A DNA stretch of 64,000 nucleotides from Nonomuraea roseoviolacea subsp. carminata (GCF_024172185.1 NZ_JAMZEC010000001.1:2666001-2730000), one strand, 5' to 3'. Shown: positions 17,816 through 26,629, counted from the stretch's first letter. Made by a program: numbers and translations. The notes: generated by a model from the letters alone, not told the origin.

Positions 17816-18112
17816 CTACACCGGCCAGTTCAAGGTCGAGATCTGATTGCAGCGAACGGTACGGCGCGTCTCGTAGATCCAGTATGAGCAGCACACCACC
17901 TGCCCACCGTGGAGCGTTCCCGGGATGGACGCGAACCACAGGTTCTCCCCCTCCCGGCGCGCACCCGCGTATGGGTCCGCACACCGGTTCATGATCCAGC
18001 GCGTGACGGCCAGGCACACGCCACCGAGAGCGGCCGACGCCGGCTCGGTCTTCTCCCAAAGGGAGAGCTTCTCGACGAACTCCTTCAGCTTCCAGTCGAC
18101 GTTGTCAGGCAC
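17816..18112 (-). CDS. Small unknown protein partnered with a Panacea antitoxin; candidate toxin
   Basis: 98 residues starting MPDNVDWKLKEFVEKLSLWE. It overlaps the end of the Panacea gene by eight bases, so the two are translationally coupled. It has a possible amphipathic helix (ALGGVCLAVTRWIMNRC) and a Cys/Trp-rich C-terminus (VVCCSYWIYETRRTVRCNQI). I do not recognise a family. Panacea antitoxins are known to sit in two-gene units with very diverse small toxins, so a toxin role is inferred from position only. Confidence 0.6.
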   Translation of the reverse strand: MPDNVDWKLKEFVEKLSLWEKTEPASAALGGVCLAVTRWIMNRCADPYAGARREGENLWFASIPGTLHGGQVVCCSYWIYETRRTVRCNQISTLNWPV

Positions 18113-18647
18113 GGGCGGCCAGCCACGCGCGGATGTCCTCCAGACTGTCCGTGCGTCGCGGCTCGTCAGTGCGCCGCGTGGCGGCTTGCAGCATGTTCTT
18201 CACCTCGGCGGGATCCAGGCCGAGGTCGTCTTCCTTCGCGGCCTGGGCAGCGAAGAACGCCCTGATCCACTCCACCTCGATAAGGGCGCTGCCGCCCGGC
18301 GCCCTCCCAGCGTCCGCGCGCCGCCACGGCGCCTCAGCCTGGATGCGATCCTCCAGTTCCTGCGTGCTGAGCTTGCCGTACCTGCTGAGGACGTACCCGA
18401 CGGTGTTCAGTTCGGCCTCGCCCAGCCCGGCCGGCTCGCCGAGGGCGCCACCCGTCTCCTCGTCCCACAGTGCATCCACTCCCAGCCCGCTGTCCCACGC
18501 ACAGATGGCGTCCCCGAACAGAGGCCGGCCGAAGAACGCCAGATGGTGGCCTTGCGCGTAGTACAGCAGCGCCTGGAGCTTCCGGGCGCCGAGCTGCGGC
18601 TGCCGCTCTCGGAATGCTGCTGCGATGTCATGGGCTGAGGCTGGCAT
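18105..18647 (-). CDS. Panacea domain (DUF4065, SocA-like) antitoxin
   Basis: 180 residues from MPASAHDIAAAFRERQPQLG. The Panacea/SocA signature is clear: LGARKLQALLYYAQGHHLAF, PLFGDAICAWDSGLGVDALW and the later VGYVLSRYGKLSTQELEDRI helices. This domain occurs in bicistronic toxin-antitoxin modules, where the antitoxin binds very different toxins, and in phage and mobile elements. It comes first and the small partner gene follows with overlap. The ATG at 18647 is preferred, since the 36 codons upstream of it look non-coding. Confidence 0.85.
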   Translation of the reverse strand: MPASAHDIAAAFRERQPQLGARKLQALLYYAQGHHLAFFGRPLFGDAICAWDSGLGVDALWDEETGGALGEPAGLGEAELNTVGYVLSRYGKLSTQELEDRIQAEAPWRRADAGRAPGGSALIEVEWIRAFFAAQAAKEDDLGLDPAEVKNMLQAATRRTDEPRRTDSLEDIRAWLAARA

Positions 18648-18889
18648 GCCCCGACGATATGCCTCGCCCTGCGGCCGGTCTCGGCCTTCACCCAGTCGAG
18701 ACCTACGGTCGTCCGCGCCTTGGGCATACGCCGCTGTTGCGGTTCGTCGCGTCATGGTCCAGTCCCCTCGCCGTGATCGTGGGCCACGACCTTGACGCTA
18801 CGCCGCTGGCTGTTGGCCGTCATGACACGCCGAGGTAAGACGAACCCCACCAAGACGTCGGCGCGCGCAGCTCTCGTCCACCGGACGAG

Positions 18890-19258
18890 TCAGGGTCTCA
18901 CCGCGGGCCAATCCGGGTCGGGGAGTTGCTCGGCGATCCGCCAGATCTGCGCGTTGCCACCCCAAGAACGGCGATGCCCATGCACGTAGAGGCTCCGCTT
19001 CTCCCCCGCCCCTGGCGGGTTCTCAACGAAGGACACGTCGCGTGCTGCACGGACGGGCCAGGACACGTCAACGCGCACGCCTGAGCCGCCCGGGCCGGCC
19101 ACCATGATGCGGACCCGGCGTGCCTCCCTGATCTGCCGGTCGGGATACATCTCCTCCCAACGGGGATCCCCGCGATCATCAAGCAGGATGGCCGACACCG
19201 ACACGATGCTGTCTAGCCGCCTCAACCCATGGCCGGTCTCGGCGAGGCGGCCGTCCAT
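18890..19258 (-). CDS. Unknown protein, 5' end probably rebuilt on an IS630 fragment
   Basis: 122 residues. The first ten (MDGRLAETGH) match the C-terminal tail of the IS630 transposase at 20733 (DGCLAETGLA) in the same frame, so the original start has probably been replaced. The rest (SVSAILLDDRGDPRWEEMYP, ARRVRIMVAGPGGSGVRVDV, AQIWRIAEQLPDPDW) looks like a real soluble domain that I do not recognise. A GTG at 19204 or 19198 could be the actual start. Confidence 0.45.
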   Translation of the reverse strand: MDGRLAETGHGLRRLDSIVSVSAILLDDRGDPRWEEMYPDRQIREARRVRIMVAGPGGSGVRVDVSWPVRAARDVSFVENPPGAGEKRSLYVHGHRRSWGGNAQIWRIAEQLPDPDWPAVRP

Positions 19259-19260
19259 GA
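19231..19260 (-). repeat. IS630 3'-end fragment, copy 1
   Basis: These 30 bases match 20753-20782 with two mismatches (first 18 bases identical, GGCCGGTCTCGGCGAGGC), in the same orientation. They encode the last residues of the same transposase. The two copies flank the HxlR/oxidoreductase pair. Confidence 0.65.
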
Positions 19261-19282
19261 CCAGACCGCTGGCCGCCGCTGA

Positions 19283-19687
19283 TTACCTGGTGCGCTCAAA
19301 GCGGTCGTCGTACTCTTCGCGGGCGGTGATGACTTCTTCGATGTGCAGCACGGACCACTCCGTGAGCGCCTTCAGCGGTTCCCGCAGCGTCTGGCCGAGC
19401 GCGGTCAGCTCATACTCCACGTGCGGCGGCACCTCTGGGTAGACGGTCCGGCTGACCAGCCCGTCGCGTTCGAGGGTGCGCAGCGTCTGGGTGAGCATCT
19501 TCTCGCTCACACCCGCCAGCGCCTGCCGGAGATGACCGAACCGGGAGGTCCCGTTCCGGCCGAGTTCGCCCAGCACGAGGACCGCCCACTTGCTGCCGAT
19601 CTGGTCGAGCAGGTCCCGCGACGGGCAGCCGCGCTCGTACGGATCGAATGACGGCATGGGCCCGGTCACATTCTCGACAGCAGCCAT
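19283..19687 (-). CDS. HxlR family transcriptional regulator
   Basis: 134 residues with an HxlR winged helix: CPSRDLLDQIGSKWAVLVLG, FGHLRQALAGVSEKMLTQTL, RTLERDGLVSRTVYPEVPPH and VEYELTALGQTLREPLKAL. The single Cys near the N-terminus (GCPS) is conserved in redox-sensing HxlR proteins such as QorR and HypR. It is divergent from a QorB-like oxidoreductase with a 16-bp inverted repeat between them, so it probably represses both genes. GAGGTGAG precedes the ATG. Confidence 0.92.
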   Translation of the reverse strand: MAAVENVTGPMPSFDPYERGCPSRDLLDQIGSKWAVLVLGELGRNGTSRFGHLRQALAGVSEKMLTQTLRTLERDGLVSRTVYPEVPPHVEYELTALGQTLREPLKALTEWSVLHIEEVITAREEYDDRFERTR

Positions 19688-19710
19688 ACGGCTCACCTCA
19701 ATGCTTTCGC

Positions 19711-19726
19711 TACGGTAAGTACCGTA
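19711..19726. promoter_or_regulatory. HxlR operator
   Basis: TACGGTA-AG-TACCGTA is a perfect inverted repeat in the divergent spacer, 24 bp upstream of the hxlR ATG. It is well placed to control both genes. Confidence 0.75.
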
Positions 19727-19831
19727 CCAAGAAGTGGCTACTCCCCAACAGAGAGTGTCCAGGTCATTCTGTGTTCTATCCCGCTGCGGACGGACCGCGG
19801 CAGGCGTGCGAGGCACACGCGGAAGGAAGGA

Positions 19832-20704
19832 ATGACCATCATGCCGATCGTCGTCACTGGAGCCACCGGCCAGCTGGGCAGGCTCACCGTCGAGGCACTG
19901 CTGCGGCGCGGGATTCCGGCCGCGGACATCATCGCGACCGGCCGGGACATCGCCGGGATCAAGGATTTGGCCGACCGAGGCATCACGGTACGCCGCGCCG
20001 ACTTCGCGGACACGGACGGCCTGGCCGAGGCATTCGCGGGGGCGGACAGGCTGCTGCTGATCTCGGCCTCGGTCCCCGTGGGCGAGCGGGTCGCCAACCA
20101 CCGCCGCGTGATCGACGCCGCGGCATCCGCAGGCGTGTCGCTAGTGGCGTACACGAGCACGACGCACGCAGACACGGCCACCACCGTCATCGGTGCCACG
20201 CACAGCGAGACCGAGGCGTATCTGCGGGACCGCGGAATCCCCAGCGTGCTGCTGCGCAACGGCTGGTACTTGGAGAACTACACCAGCCAACTGCCGCAGA
20301 TCCTGCAGAACGGCGCGGTCGTCGGCGCCGCAGGCGAGGGGCGGATCAGCGCCGCGTCCCGCGCCGACTACGCCGAGGCCGCAGCGGTCGTCCTCACCGC
20401 TGAAGGCCACACCGGCGCCGTGTACGAGCTCGGCGGCGACGAATCCTTCACCCTGACTGAGCTCGCCGCCGCGATCTCCGCTGCGGCTGGAAAGCAGGTT
20501 ACCTACGCTGACCTCCCGGTGGCCGACTTCGCCCAGGTACTGGACGCCGCAGGCCTACCCGCCGAGCTGGCGGAGGTCCTCGCTGACGCTGACCGCGGTA
20601 TGAACCGCGGCGAGATGTACACCGACTCTGGCGACTTGCGCCGCCTGATCGGCCGCCCGCCCGTGACCCTGGCCGAGGCACTCGCGGCCGCCCTGCATTA
20701 CTGA
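19832..20704 (+). CDS. NAD(P)H-binding SDR, quinone oxidoreductase type (QorB/YtfG-like)
   Basis: 290 residues of the atypical SDR/NmrA group. It starts with a Rossmann motif VTGATGQLGRLTVEALLRRG, lacks a classical YxxxK catalytic pair at the usual place, and has LRNGWYLENYTSQLPQILQN and YELGGDESFTLTELAAAISA. This resembles QorB (E. coli YtfG), a NADPH:quinone reductase that is also paired with an HxlR regulator (YtfH). The pair is intact, unlike most of the element around it. Confidence 0.87.
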   Translation: MTIMPIVVTGATGQLGRLTVEALLRRGIPAADIIATGRDIAGIKDLADRGITVRRADFADTDGLAEAFAGADRLLLISASVPVGERVANHRRVIDAAASAGVSLVAYTSTTHADTATTVIGATHSETEAYLRDRGIPSVLLRNGWYLENYTSQLPQILQNGAVVGAAGEGRISAASRADYAEAAAVVLTAEGHTGAVYELGGDESFTLTELAAAISAAAGKQVTYADLPVADFAQVLDAAGLPAELAEVLADADRGMNRGEMYTDSGDLRRLIGRPPVTLAEALAAALHY

Positions 20705-20732
20705 GGTTGAACTCGTGATGTGGCCGAGTTGC

Positions 20733-20943
20733 TCAGGTGGGTCTGATTGCCAGGCCGGTCTCGGCGAGGCAGCCGTCTATGAGTTCGCTGCGGTACTGGA
20801 TGTGCCGTAGGCCGCGCCGGATGCGCTGGACGAGGTGTTCAGGGGTACTGAAGGCGACGTTGGAGAGCCAGCCGCGTCGCAGGAGGGACCAGATCCCCTC
20901 GACTGGGTTGAGGTCGGGTGCGTAGGGCGGTTTCCCGCGGCCG
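20733..20943 (-). pseudogene. IS630 family transposase, C-terminal fragment
   Basis: The minus strand encodes PPYAPDLNPVEGIWSLLRRG, then VAFSTPEHLVQRIRRGLRHI and QYRSELIDGCLAETGLAIRP. This is the DDE-domain end of IS630 transposases (PELNPVE contains the catalytic Glu). The N-terminal two thirds are absent; the break at about 20940 joins directly to a degraded element gene. Confidence 0.82.
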
Positions 20944-21374
20944 GGGGTTGGTGAGTCGAGATCGGACCGCCCGCAGGAATCGCCACCCGTACCCGTCGGC
21001 GATGGCAGGGTCGTGCCTCTGCTCGACCTGGCCGTTGATCCACTCGCAGTACGCCCAAGTCGCCTGTGTCCGCTAGCTCGCATGCGACCAGCTCTTCCTC
21101 GGCGAGACAGCGTGCGGCGTCGAGCGGGTGAGGCGACTCCTGACCATGACGCGTAGCCGAGGGACACGCCGGCCAGACCGAAGCTGCGCATCTCGTTGTG
21201 GTGGAAGCCGGCGGCGAGTAACTCGCGCTCGGCCTGCTCGGCGGAGGTGACGCAGGTGTCGCTGCCTGCTTGTTCCCGATCTACGAGGATGCGGGGGGCG
21301 CAGATGATTCGCAGGGCGGTGTCGAGCATCTGCCCGACCCAGGTGGGGCTGTGCAGCCAGTAGAGGCTGAGCAC
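20944..21374 (-). pseudogene. Frameshifted element-type gene (unknown function)
   Basis: Pieces of one protein can be read in different minus frames: LSLYWLHSPTWVGQMLDTAL, ELLAAGFHHNEMRSFGLAGV, PLDAARCLAEEELVACEL and CEWINGQVEQRHDPAIADGY then GWRFLRAVRSRLTNPRP. As I recall, related proteins occur in actinobacterial integrative elements. At least two frameshifts separate the pieces, and the IS630 fragment cuts the end. Confidence 0.6.
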
Positions 21375-21621
21375 GTACCGCCAGCGCAGCCCCGATCTCC
21401 TGCGCGTGCGCCTGCCTGGTCAGCTGATGCGTTTGGCACTCGGCCACGTACAGCTGCTTCCACGCTTCGGGGTCCTCGGCCGCTTCGGCGACACGGGCGT
21501 CCCTGTCCGCGCGCACGTCGTCGAGGGTGGAACGCGGTACCAGGCGGCCAGTGAACACCAGCCACAACACCGCGAACAGAACCACGACCGCGCGCCTTGA
21601 ACGATCGGGATCTGCGCCCAT
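21375..21621 (-). pseudogene. Degraded small membrane protein gene, phage/element type
   Basis: From the ATG at 21621 the frame reads MGADPDRSRRAVVVLFAVLW, TGRLVPRSTLDDVRADRDAR, then EAWKQLYVAECQTHQLTRQA and HAQEIGAAL, one membrane helix followed by a coiled-coil-like stretch. After this the sequence loses sense, consistent with a frameshift. Such helix plus DDVRADRD proteins are common in actinophage-like elements. Confidence 0.5.
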
Positions 21622-21786
21622 TCCACGCGACCTTCAGATGCCGGGGAGCTGCGTCATGGCTAGACAGGACAGCGGAGCGTGATGGGGTTACGCATTGTCC
21701 GCCTCCACGTAGCCGGACAGGCGGCGAGCGGTCGCCTCAGGGATCCCGACAGCCCGCAGCGCCTCGTAGTCCTCGGCGTTGGCCTA

Positions 21787-22760
21787 GGGCCTGTTTTGTG
21801 GATCTCATGCAAGCCATAGCAGCAGGCAGGCGATGGTGACAGCTGCCTGGTAGTGAACGGCGAGCTTGTCGTAGCGGGTGGCGATGCCTCTGAACTGCTT
21901 GAGCCGGTTGAAACAGCGTTCGACGACGTTGCGACGTTTGTAACGGGCAGGGTCGAACGCGCAGCGCCGGTGCCCTCGATGAGCTCGCCCAGCCAGCTGG
22001 TCGACGCGTTCAGGGATGGTCGCGCTGATACCCCGCCGGCGCAGATAGGTACGGATGGCCCGGGAGCTGTAGCCCTTGTCAGCGATGACGTGCTGAGGCC
22101 GGGTGCGGGGACGGCCAAGGCCGAGCCGAGGGACGCGAACGGCTGCCATCACACGGGTGAACTCGGTGCAGTCGTTGATGTTGCCGCCGGTGAGAACGAA
22201 CGCCAGCGGCAGGCCGCGTCCGTCGGTGGCCAGGTGGAGTTTGGTGGTCAGTCCGCCGCGCGAGCGCCCGAGCGCCTGTCCGCCTTGATCCCCAACGTGA
22301 TGGTTCGTCCTTGCCGGGTTCCCCCTTTACGGGCGCCCGCGGCGTGCTGGTGGGCCCGGACAATGGTCGAGTCGACGCAGACGGCCGACCAGTCCACCGC
22401 TCCTGCCGCATCCTCGTGAGCCTGGACATGCTCCAGCAGCCGCTGCCACGTCCCATCCGCTGACCAGCGACGGAACCGCTGATAGATCGTCTGCCAAGGG
22501 CCATACCGTTCGGGGATGTCCCGCCAGTCGGCACCGGTGCGGATCTTCCACACGATGCCGTTGAGCACTTGACGGTGATCCCGCCACCGGCCACCTCGTC
22601 CTGGGTGGGCCGGCAGTAGCGGCGCGATACGTTCCCACGCGGCATCGGTTAACTCATGGCGACGGACCATGTACCCATCGAGCCACACCCGAGCTCATCG
22701 CGCTGCCCGAATCGGCGAATCAGGAGGTTGAACCCACCTCCTGATCCACAAAACACGCCC
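21787..22760 (-). mobile_element. Complete IS5-family insertion sequence (IS427/IS1373-like)
   Basis: 974 bp. The terminal inverted repeats are GGGCCTGTTTTGTGGAT at the left and, read inward, GGGCGTGTTTTGTGGAT at the right (16 of 17 identical). TA flanks both ends as a probable target duplication. Inside the right end a 9-bp stem TCAGGAGGT/ACCTCCTGA lies at 22721-22744. It is inserted within the degraded element next to the CAP gene. Confidence 0.85.
21805..22688 (-). CDS. IS5-family transposase in two overlapping frames
   Basis: The first frame (22688-22248) encodes the N-terminal DUF4096-like domain: RRHELTDAAWERIAPLLPAH, VLNGIVWKIRTGADWRDIPE and the first catalytic Asp in VDWSAVCVDSTIVRAHQHAA. 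The second frame continues ALGRSRGGLTTKLHLATDGR, GGNINDCTEF (second Asp), DKGYSSRAIRTYLRRRGI and RNVVERCFNRLKQFRGIATR (Glu). The DDE triad is complete. The change of frame falls near a GGGG run at about 22300; it could be programmed frameshifting or a lesion. Confidence 0.82.
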
Positions 22761-22772
22761 TAGGGCCGGTGT

Positions 22773-23504
22773 CTAGCCGCAGCTCCCAAGCATCTGCACA
22801 AAGGTAATGGCAGGGTAGAAGTCGGCGGGGGCGTTCGGGTCAGCGCTTCCCGTCTCCGTACCGAGAGCTATCTGGACGAACTCGGGGCGTAGCATGTTTT
22901 CTCTGTGGAGTGGGCTATTCTTCCAGAATTCGAAGGCCGCCCTGGGCGTTACTTTGTCGTTTCCCCAACCTGTGTAGGTATTCTCGCCGACAGACCATGT
23001 AGGACATGAGCTGCCATAGTTGTTGTTCTTTGCCCGCTGTACGGGGTCAGTCTTGGACACAGGGTCGTAGTGGGGGTCGCAGCGCGTGGGGTCGGGCGGG
23101 TAGGGCCTGCAGCCAGGAACCTGTGCCACCGTTCCCCACCACCGCTGTTGTGCCGAAGCTCTGGCGTGGTCGGCTGCAGCGCCCCGGATTCCTCTGGCGG
23201 TGGTTCCTCGCAAGAGGATGACCCGGTGCAACGGCGGCCTTTGTTCTTGCGCGCGGAATTCGTTCACCATACAGAGCATCGCATATTCCATGTTGATGAA
23301 CTGCTGGCGATAAAAGACCCTGCCTCGGGCTGTGTCAGGAAACGCTGACTGCGGCTGGTATACGAGGTCGGCATTGGCGCAGGCCATACCCGATGTAGCC
23401 GCACTGGTTCCGGTAGCGATCAGTGGCGGGACGACTGCGGCCAGGGCGAGAAGTATCGCGCCAGATGCTATGGAGAAAGGTGACGGGAGTGTTATGCCAT
23501 GCAT
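22773..23504 (-). CDS. Secreted CAP (SCP-like) domain protein
   Basis: 243 residues starting MHGITLPSPFSIASGAILLA with a signal peptide (cleavage near TSAAT). The mature part has the CAP pattern: MEYAMLCMVNEFRAQEQRPP, AAADHARASAQQRWW, VGENTYTGWG and FWKNSPLHRENMLRPEFVQI. CAP proteins are extracellular; functions vary and the bacterial ones are mostly unknown. A GGGAGAG site supports the ATG at 23504. The gene is intact although its neighbours are eroded. Confidence 0.85.
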   Translation of the reverse strand: MHGITLPSPFSIASGAILLALAAVVPPLIATGTSAATSGMACANADLVYQPQSAFPDTARGRVFYRQQFINMEYAMLCMVNEFRAQEQRPPLHRVILLRGTTARGIRGAAADHARASAQQRWWGTVAQVPGCRPYPPDPTRCDPHYDPVSKTDPVQRAKNNNYGSSCPTWSVGENTYTGWGNDKVTPRAAFEFWKNSPLHRENMLRPEFVQIALGTETGSADPNAPADFYPAITFVQMLGSCG

Positions 23505-23751
23505 GTCCGCTCTCCCCTCGTGGGGCCCTTGCGGCTGGTATATCCCCACGAGAGCAACCAAAGCGAACAATTAGTGCAAGATGCGTAAACCTATCTATTC
23601 CTCGTTAATGGATCCTCTTTGTCAGCCCGTGGGCTCAGAACACATACATGATCCATTTTGACATGCCGTTGGAGGAGAAGCCGACCAACTCGCCCGTCGC
23701 AGGAACCCGTCAAGAGAAGCGCGGTCAGTGTCTCCCCGCTCTGGGTGCACA

Positions 23752-23916
23752 TCAGGACGTACCCGCCTGCTGGGCCTTGCCCTTCTCGCGGACCTGACCG
23801 CCCTCATACCGCTTGGCGATGGACTCGGCGCTGGGCTTGCTCGGGTTCGAGTAGACGACCCGGCCGTTCACGACGACCTCGTACTGCGTCTTGTTTTTGC
23901 TGCAGCCACACCCCAT
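23752..23916 (-). CDS. 54-residue phage-type protein
   Basis: Begins MGCGCSKNKTQYEVVVNGRV and ends GQVREKGKAQQAGTS. A CGC pair at the N-terminus and a small beta-hairpin are visible. A GGGAGGAG site precedes the ATG, and it follows the large phage pseudogene by two bases, in normal phage operon order. Function unknown. Between it and the CAP gene, the minus strand near 23639-23703 ends ATGELVGFSSNGMSKWIMYV plus F, probably the tail of another lost phage protein. Confidence 0.6.
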   Translation of the reverse strand: MGCGCSKNKTQYEVVVNGRVVYSNPSKPSAESIAKRYEGGQVREKGKAQQAGTS

Positions 23917-23918
23917 GG

Positions 23919-25919
23919 TCAGGCTCCTCCCTTGATGTGGGCGGCCGTGCTGGCCGCGATTTCCGCCCGGGCCGGCGCGAGCTCGGCCGCCAGGCGATCT
24001 ATCCAGGCCCGCACCTCCGCCCGGCGTTTCAGCTCGTCCACGCCGGCGGCGGCGAGCAGTTCGATGTCCACCCCCGGCAGGGGTGGCGCGCTGGCCGGCG
24101 TGGCGGACGCGGCGAGGGCCAGGTTGGCCCGGCCGATCACAGCCGACGCAGCGAGCCGGGACGGGTGGCCGGGCACGGACACGGACACGGACAGGACCGC
24201 GCGTAGCGCCCACTTCCCGTTGCGCTCCTGCCGCATGTGGTACGACGGCTGGCAGGCGGCGAAGACCATCCGGTCCTACTCGCTCAGCCACGGGGCGACC
24301 GTCCCGGAGAACCACATGCCGCCGGAGTTCATGCCGACCGTGACGATGCCGGCGACCGTCCTGGTGTCGTCGAACTGGCAGCTGGCGGTTTCGCACTCGG
24401 CGCCGTCGCGGTTGTGCGGGGCGTTCATGGTGAACGCGCCGACCTTGACGGTGGAGCCGTCGTCGAGCTGGAACCGCGCGCGGAGGAACGCCGTGGTGTC
24501 GATGGCCCCGAGGCTCTCGATCATCAGGTTCTTGCCTGGGTACGCCTCATGGGGGACGCCGCGCTGGGCGACCCACCCGTAGATGCGGCCGTCCCGGTAG
24601 TGCACCCCGCCGAACCGGGCGGCAGCTCCTCGGCCGTCGGCTCGCGGAACCACGCCGCCGGCAGCGGCGGCAGGGCCCCATCTCGCTCCACGCGGATGCC
24701 TCCAGCTCGCTCATCTCGTCTCCCGCCCACGATGACTGCAGGGATGGGTCGCCGGGCTCCATGCCGCCCGACATGGCCGCCGCCACCTCGCCGGCGCCTT
24801 CCGGCAGGGTGGACGCCGCCACGTACAGCCCGCGGGCCAGCCGCACGATGCGCCCAGCCTGCGCGGCGCGGGCCAGGTAGTCCCGGGCGGAGGCGACGGT
24901 GATGACGAGCGCGTCCGCGACCTGAGCCGCACCGACCGGGGTGGGGCTGGTCGCGACATAGGTGACGACGTCGCGCATCCGCTCACCCGACGGCTTGTCC
25001 CCACAGGCAGCGGTGACCTCGTCCCCGTCGAGCACGATCCGCGCCGCAGCGAACGCCGGCATCGACACCAACGTGGCACCACGGATCCGGCCGCGGGTGA
25101 CCCGCATGACCATGTCGCCGGACCGCTCCGCCATCACCACCTGGCCCGCCGTGTCATCGGCGTCCCCGGCCGCGGCGGTGATGATGCCGGACGCGGTGAA
25201 GGCGGCGTGGAGGCCGGCGGCGGGGACGCGGCCGTGGAGGTCGATGGTCCACTCCACCATGTGCGTGGCGCGAACGGGGCCGCTGGACGCGGTCTGCTCG
25301 GTGACGTGGGTGGCGCGCACTCAATGGCTGCCGTCCGGCAGCGGCAGGACGCCGGCGGCGGTGAGAGAAGCGAGCATGATCACCTCCTCGCCTTCCTCGT
25401 CGGGGGCATCACCTTCGTCGTGTTCCGCGGGCGGCCGGCGGTCGATGAGCTCCACGTCGATGTCGTCCGGGTCGATGGACACGCCGAGCGGCGCGCCCTC
25501 CTGGAGCAGGCGGATCGCAGACGCTCCCGCAGCCTGCGATGGGTAAAGCACGCCGGTGGCGGGGATGCGGTCCCCGTCGCGGGCGAGCGTTTCGATGGCG
25601 CCGGCGAGCTCGGCGCCATCGTGGCCGGCGAGCATCTCATCGGCGTACTGGAGCGGCCACGGGCCGGGCCCGTCCCAGTAGAGGGCGCCGGGGGGCGAAG
25701 AACGGCCGTCGCCGGTCTGCTGGTTCTCGACGTCGTGCTCGGCTACGCGGGCGGCGAGTTCGAGCAGGGTGGTGACCTGGCTGCGCGTGCGGCTGATGTC
25801 CCCCAGCGGCAGGTCGCGGGGGTGCAGCCGCAAGGTCTCGGCCAGGGCCTTGATGGCGTGGCCAGCGGGTCGAGGTCGCGGGTGGCGAGCCGGAGAGCCT
25901 TGGCCAGCGACGCGTTCAT
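23919..25919 (-). pseudogene. Phage head-maturation/structural gene with two stops and three frameshifts
   Basis: One long gene of about 665 codons can be pieced together. It begins MNASLAKALRLATRDLDPL (25919, GGGGAG site) and shifts frame at about 25860 to GHAIKALAETLRLHPRDLPL. It runs to an in-frame TGA at 25321-25323 (a CGA would read through) and goes on in the same frame to VMRVTRGRIRGATLVSMPAF then AAARIVLDG, a prohead-protease-like motif. After frame changes near 24690 and 24620 it continues GGVHYRDGRIYGWVAQRGVP to an in-frame TAG at 24276-24278 (CAG in an intact copy), then DRMVFAACQPSYHMRQERNG. Both stops are explained by single C-to-T changes. Confidence 0.68.
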
Positions 25920-26057
25920 CGCGCGCTCCCCTGACACCAAGCCTGTCCTGGTTGACGTGTCCGGGGTGTGGCCGGGCGAGCCGCTGCCCGCGTGGTCACG
26001 CGCTGTCCCAGGCCAACGGTTTGAGCCGCCGGCCGCCCGCGGTATCGAGCGGCGACC

Positions 26058-26586
26058 GGTCCTGCTGGGCGTTAATGCTGCGTCGTCGAAGGCGAAGCTC
26101 GTCGAGTTCGCCATCTCGCAGGGGTTGTCTCCAGCCGTGGCCGAGGCCATGACGCGGCAGGAGTTGCCGGCTCGGGTGGTGCAGCCTTATCACCGGGCCG
26201 ACCTTGGAGTAGTGGCGTCGTGGGTGCCGGTGCGGGAGGGGGTGACGCCGCACGGCGAGCGGCACGGCCATTCGACCTTGTTGAACGGGCTCGGGACGCC
26301 GGTTCGGCTGCGGGACGATCGGATGGGGCACGCCTCTCCTGGGATGCGGCGCGGTGACATGCAGCGCCGGTACACGCACATCGCCAAGGAATGGCGGGCC
26401 CAGCTGCGGAAGGACCTGCAGGAGGTGTGGGAGCAGGCGCTCGCCGAGCGCGCGTGGTTTTCCATGCATTCCCCCGTCGCAGCCCTGGACGACCTGCTGA
26501 TGCCGTTCCGGGAGGGCAAGCGGAAGCCGTTGGTGCCGTTCTCGGCGGACGCTGAAGTGGTGGCACTGGCGGCTGGCGAGGACTAG
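26058..26586 (+). pseudogene. Tyrosine recombinase (integrase), C-terminal fragment
   Basis: From about 26205 the frame reads VTPHGERHGHSTLLNGLGTP, then VRLRDDRMGHASPGMRRGDM and QRRYTHIAKEW. These are the HxxR box, the H/W box and the catalytic Tyr of phage integrases. The N-terminal and core-binding domains and the first catalytic Arg are missing. The preceding piece (SKAKLVEFAISQGLSPAVAE) belongs to a different small element protein, so this is a fusion left by deletion. It points toward the tRNA, 94 bp from the attachment core. Confidence 0.8.
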
Positions 26587-26629
26587 CAGGGGTGTCGCAC
26601 TGTCGCACTCACGACGCATTCGATCAAGA

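Noticed and set aside
18105..18755. Starting the Panacea gene at 18755
   Set aside because: The first 36 codons are Arg-rich and unlike Panacea N-termini; the ATG at 18647 gives the normal start.
17766..26626. CGCATTCGATCA at 17766 and 26615 as a second att core
   Set aside because: Twelve bases, differently spaced from the 20-bp core at each end; at most possible arm-site remains.
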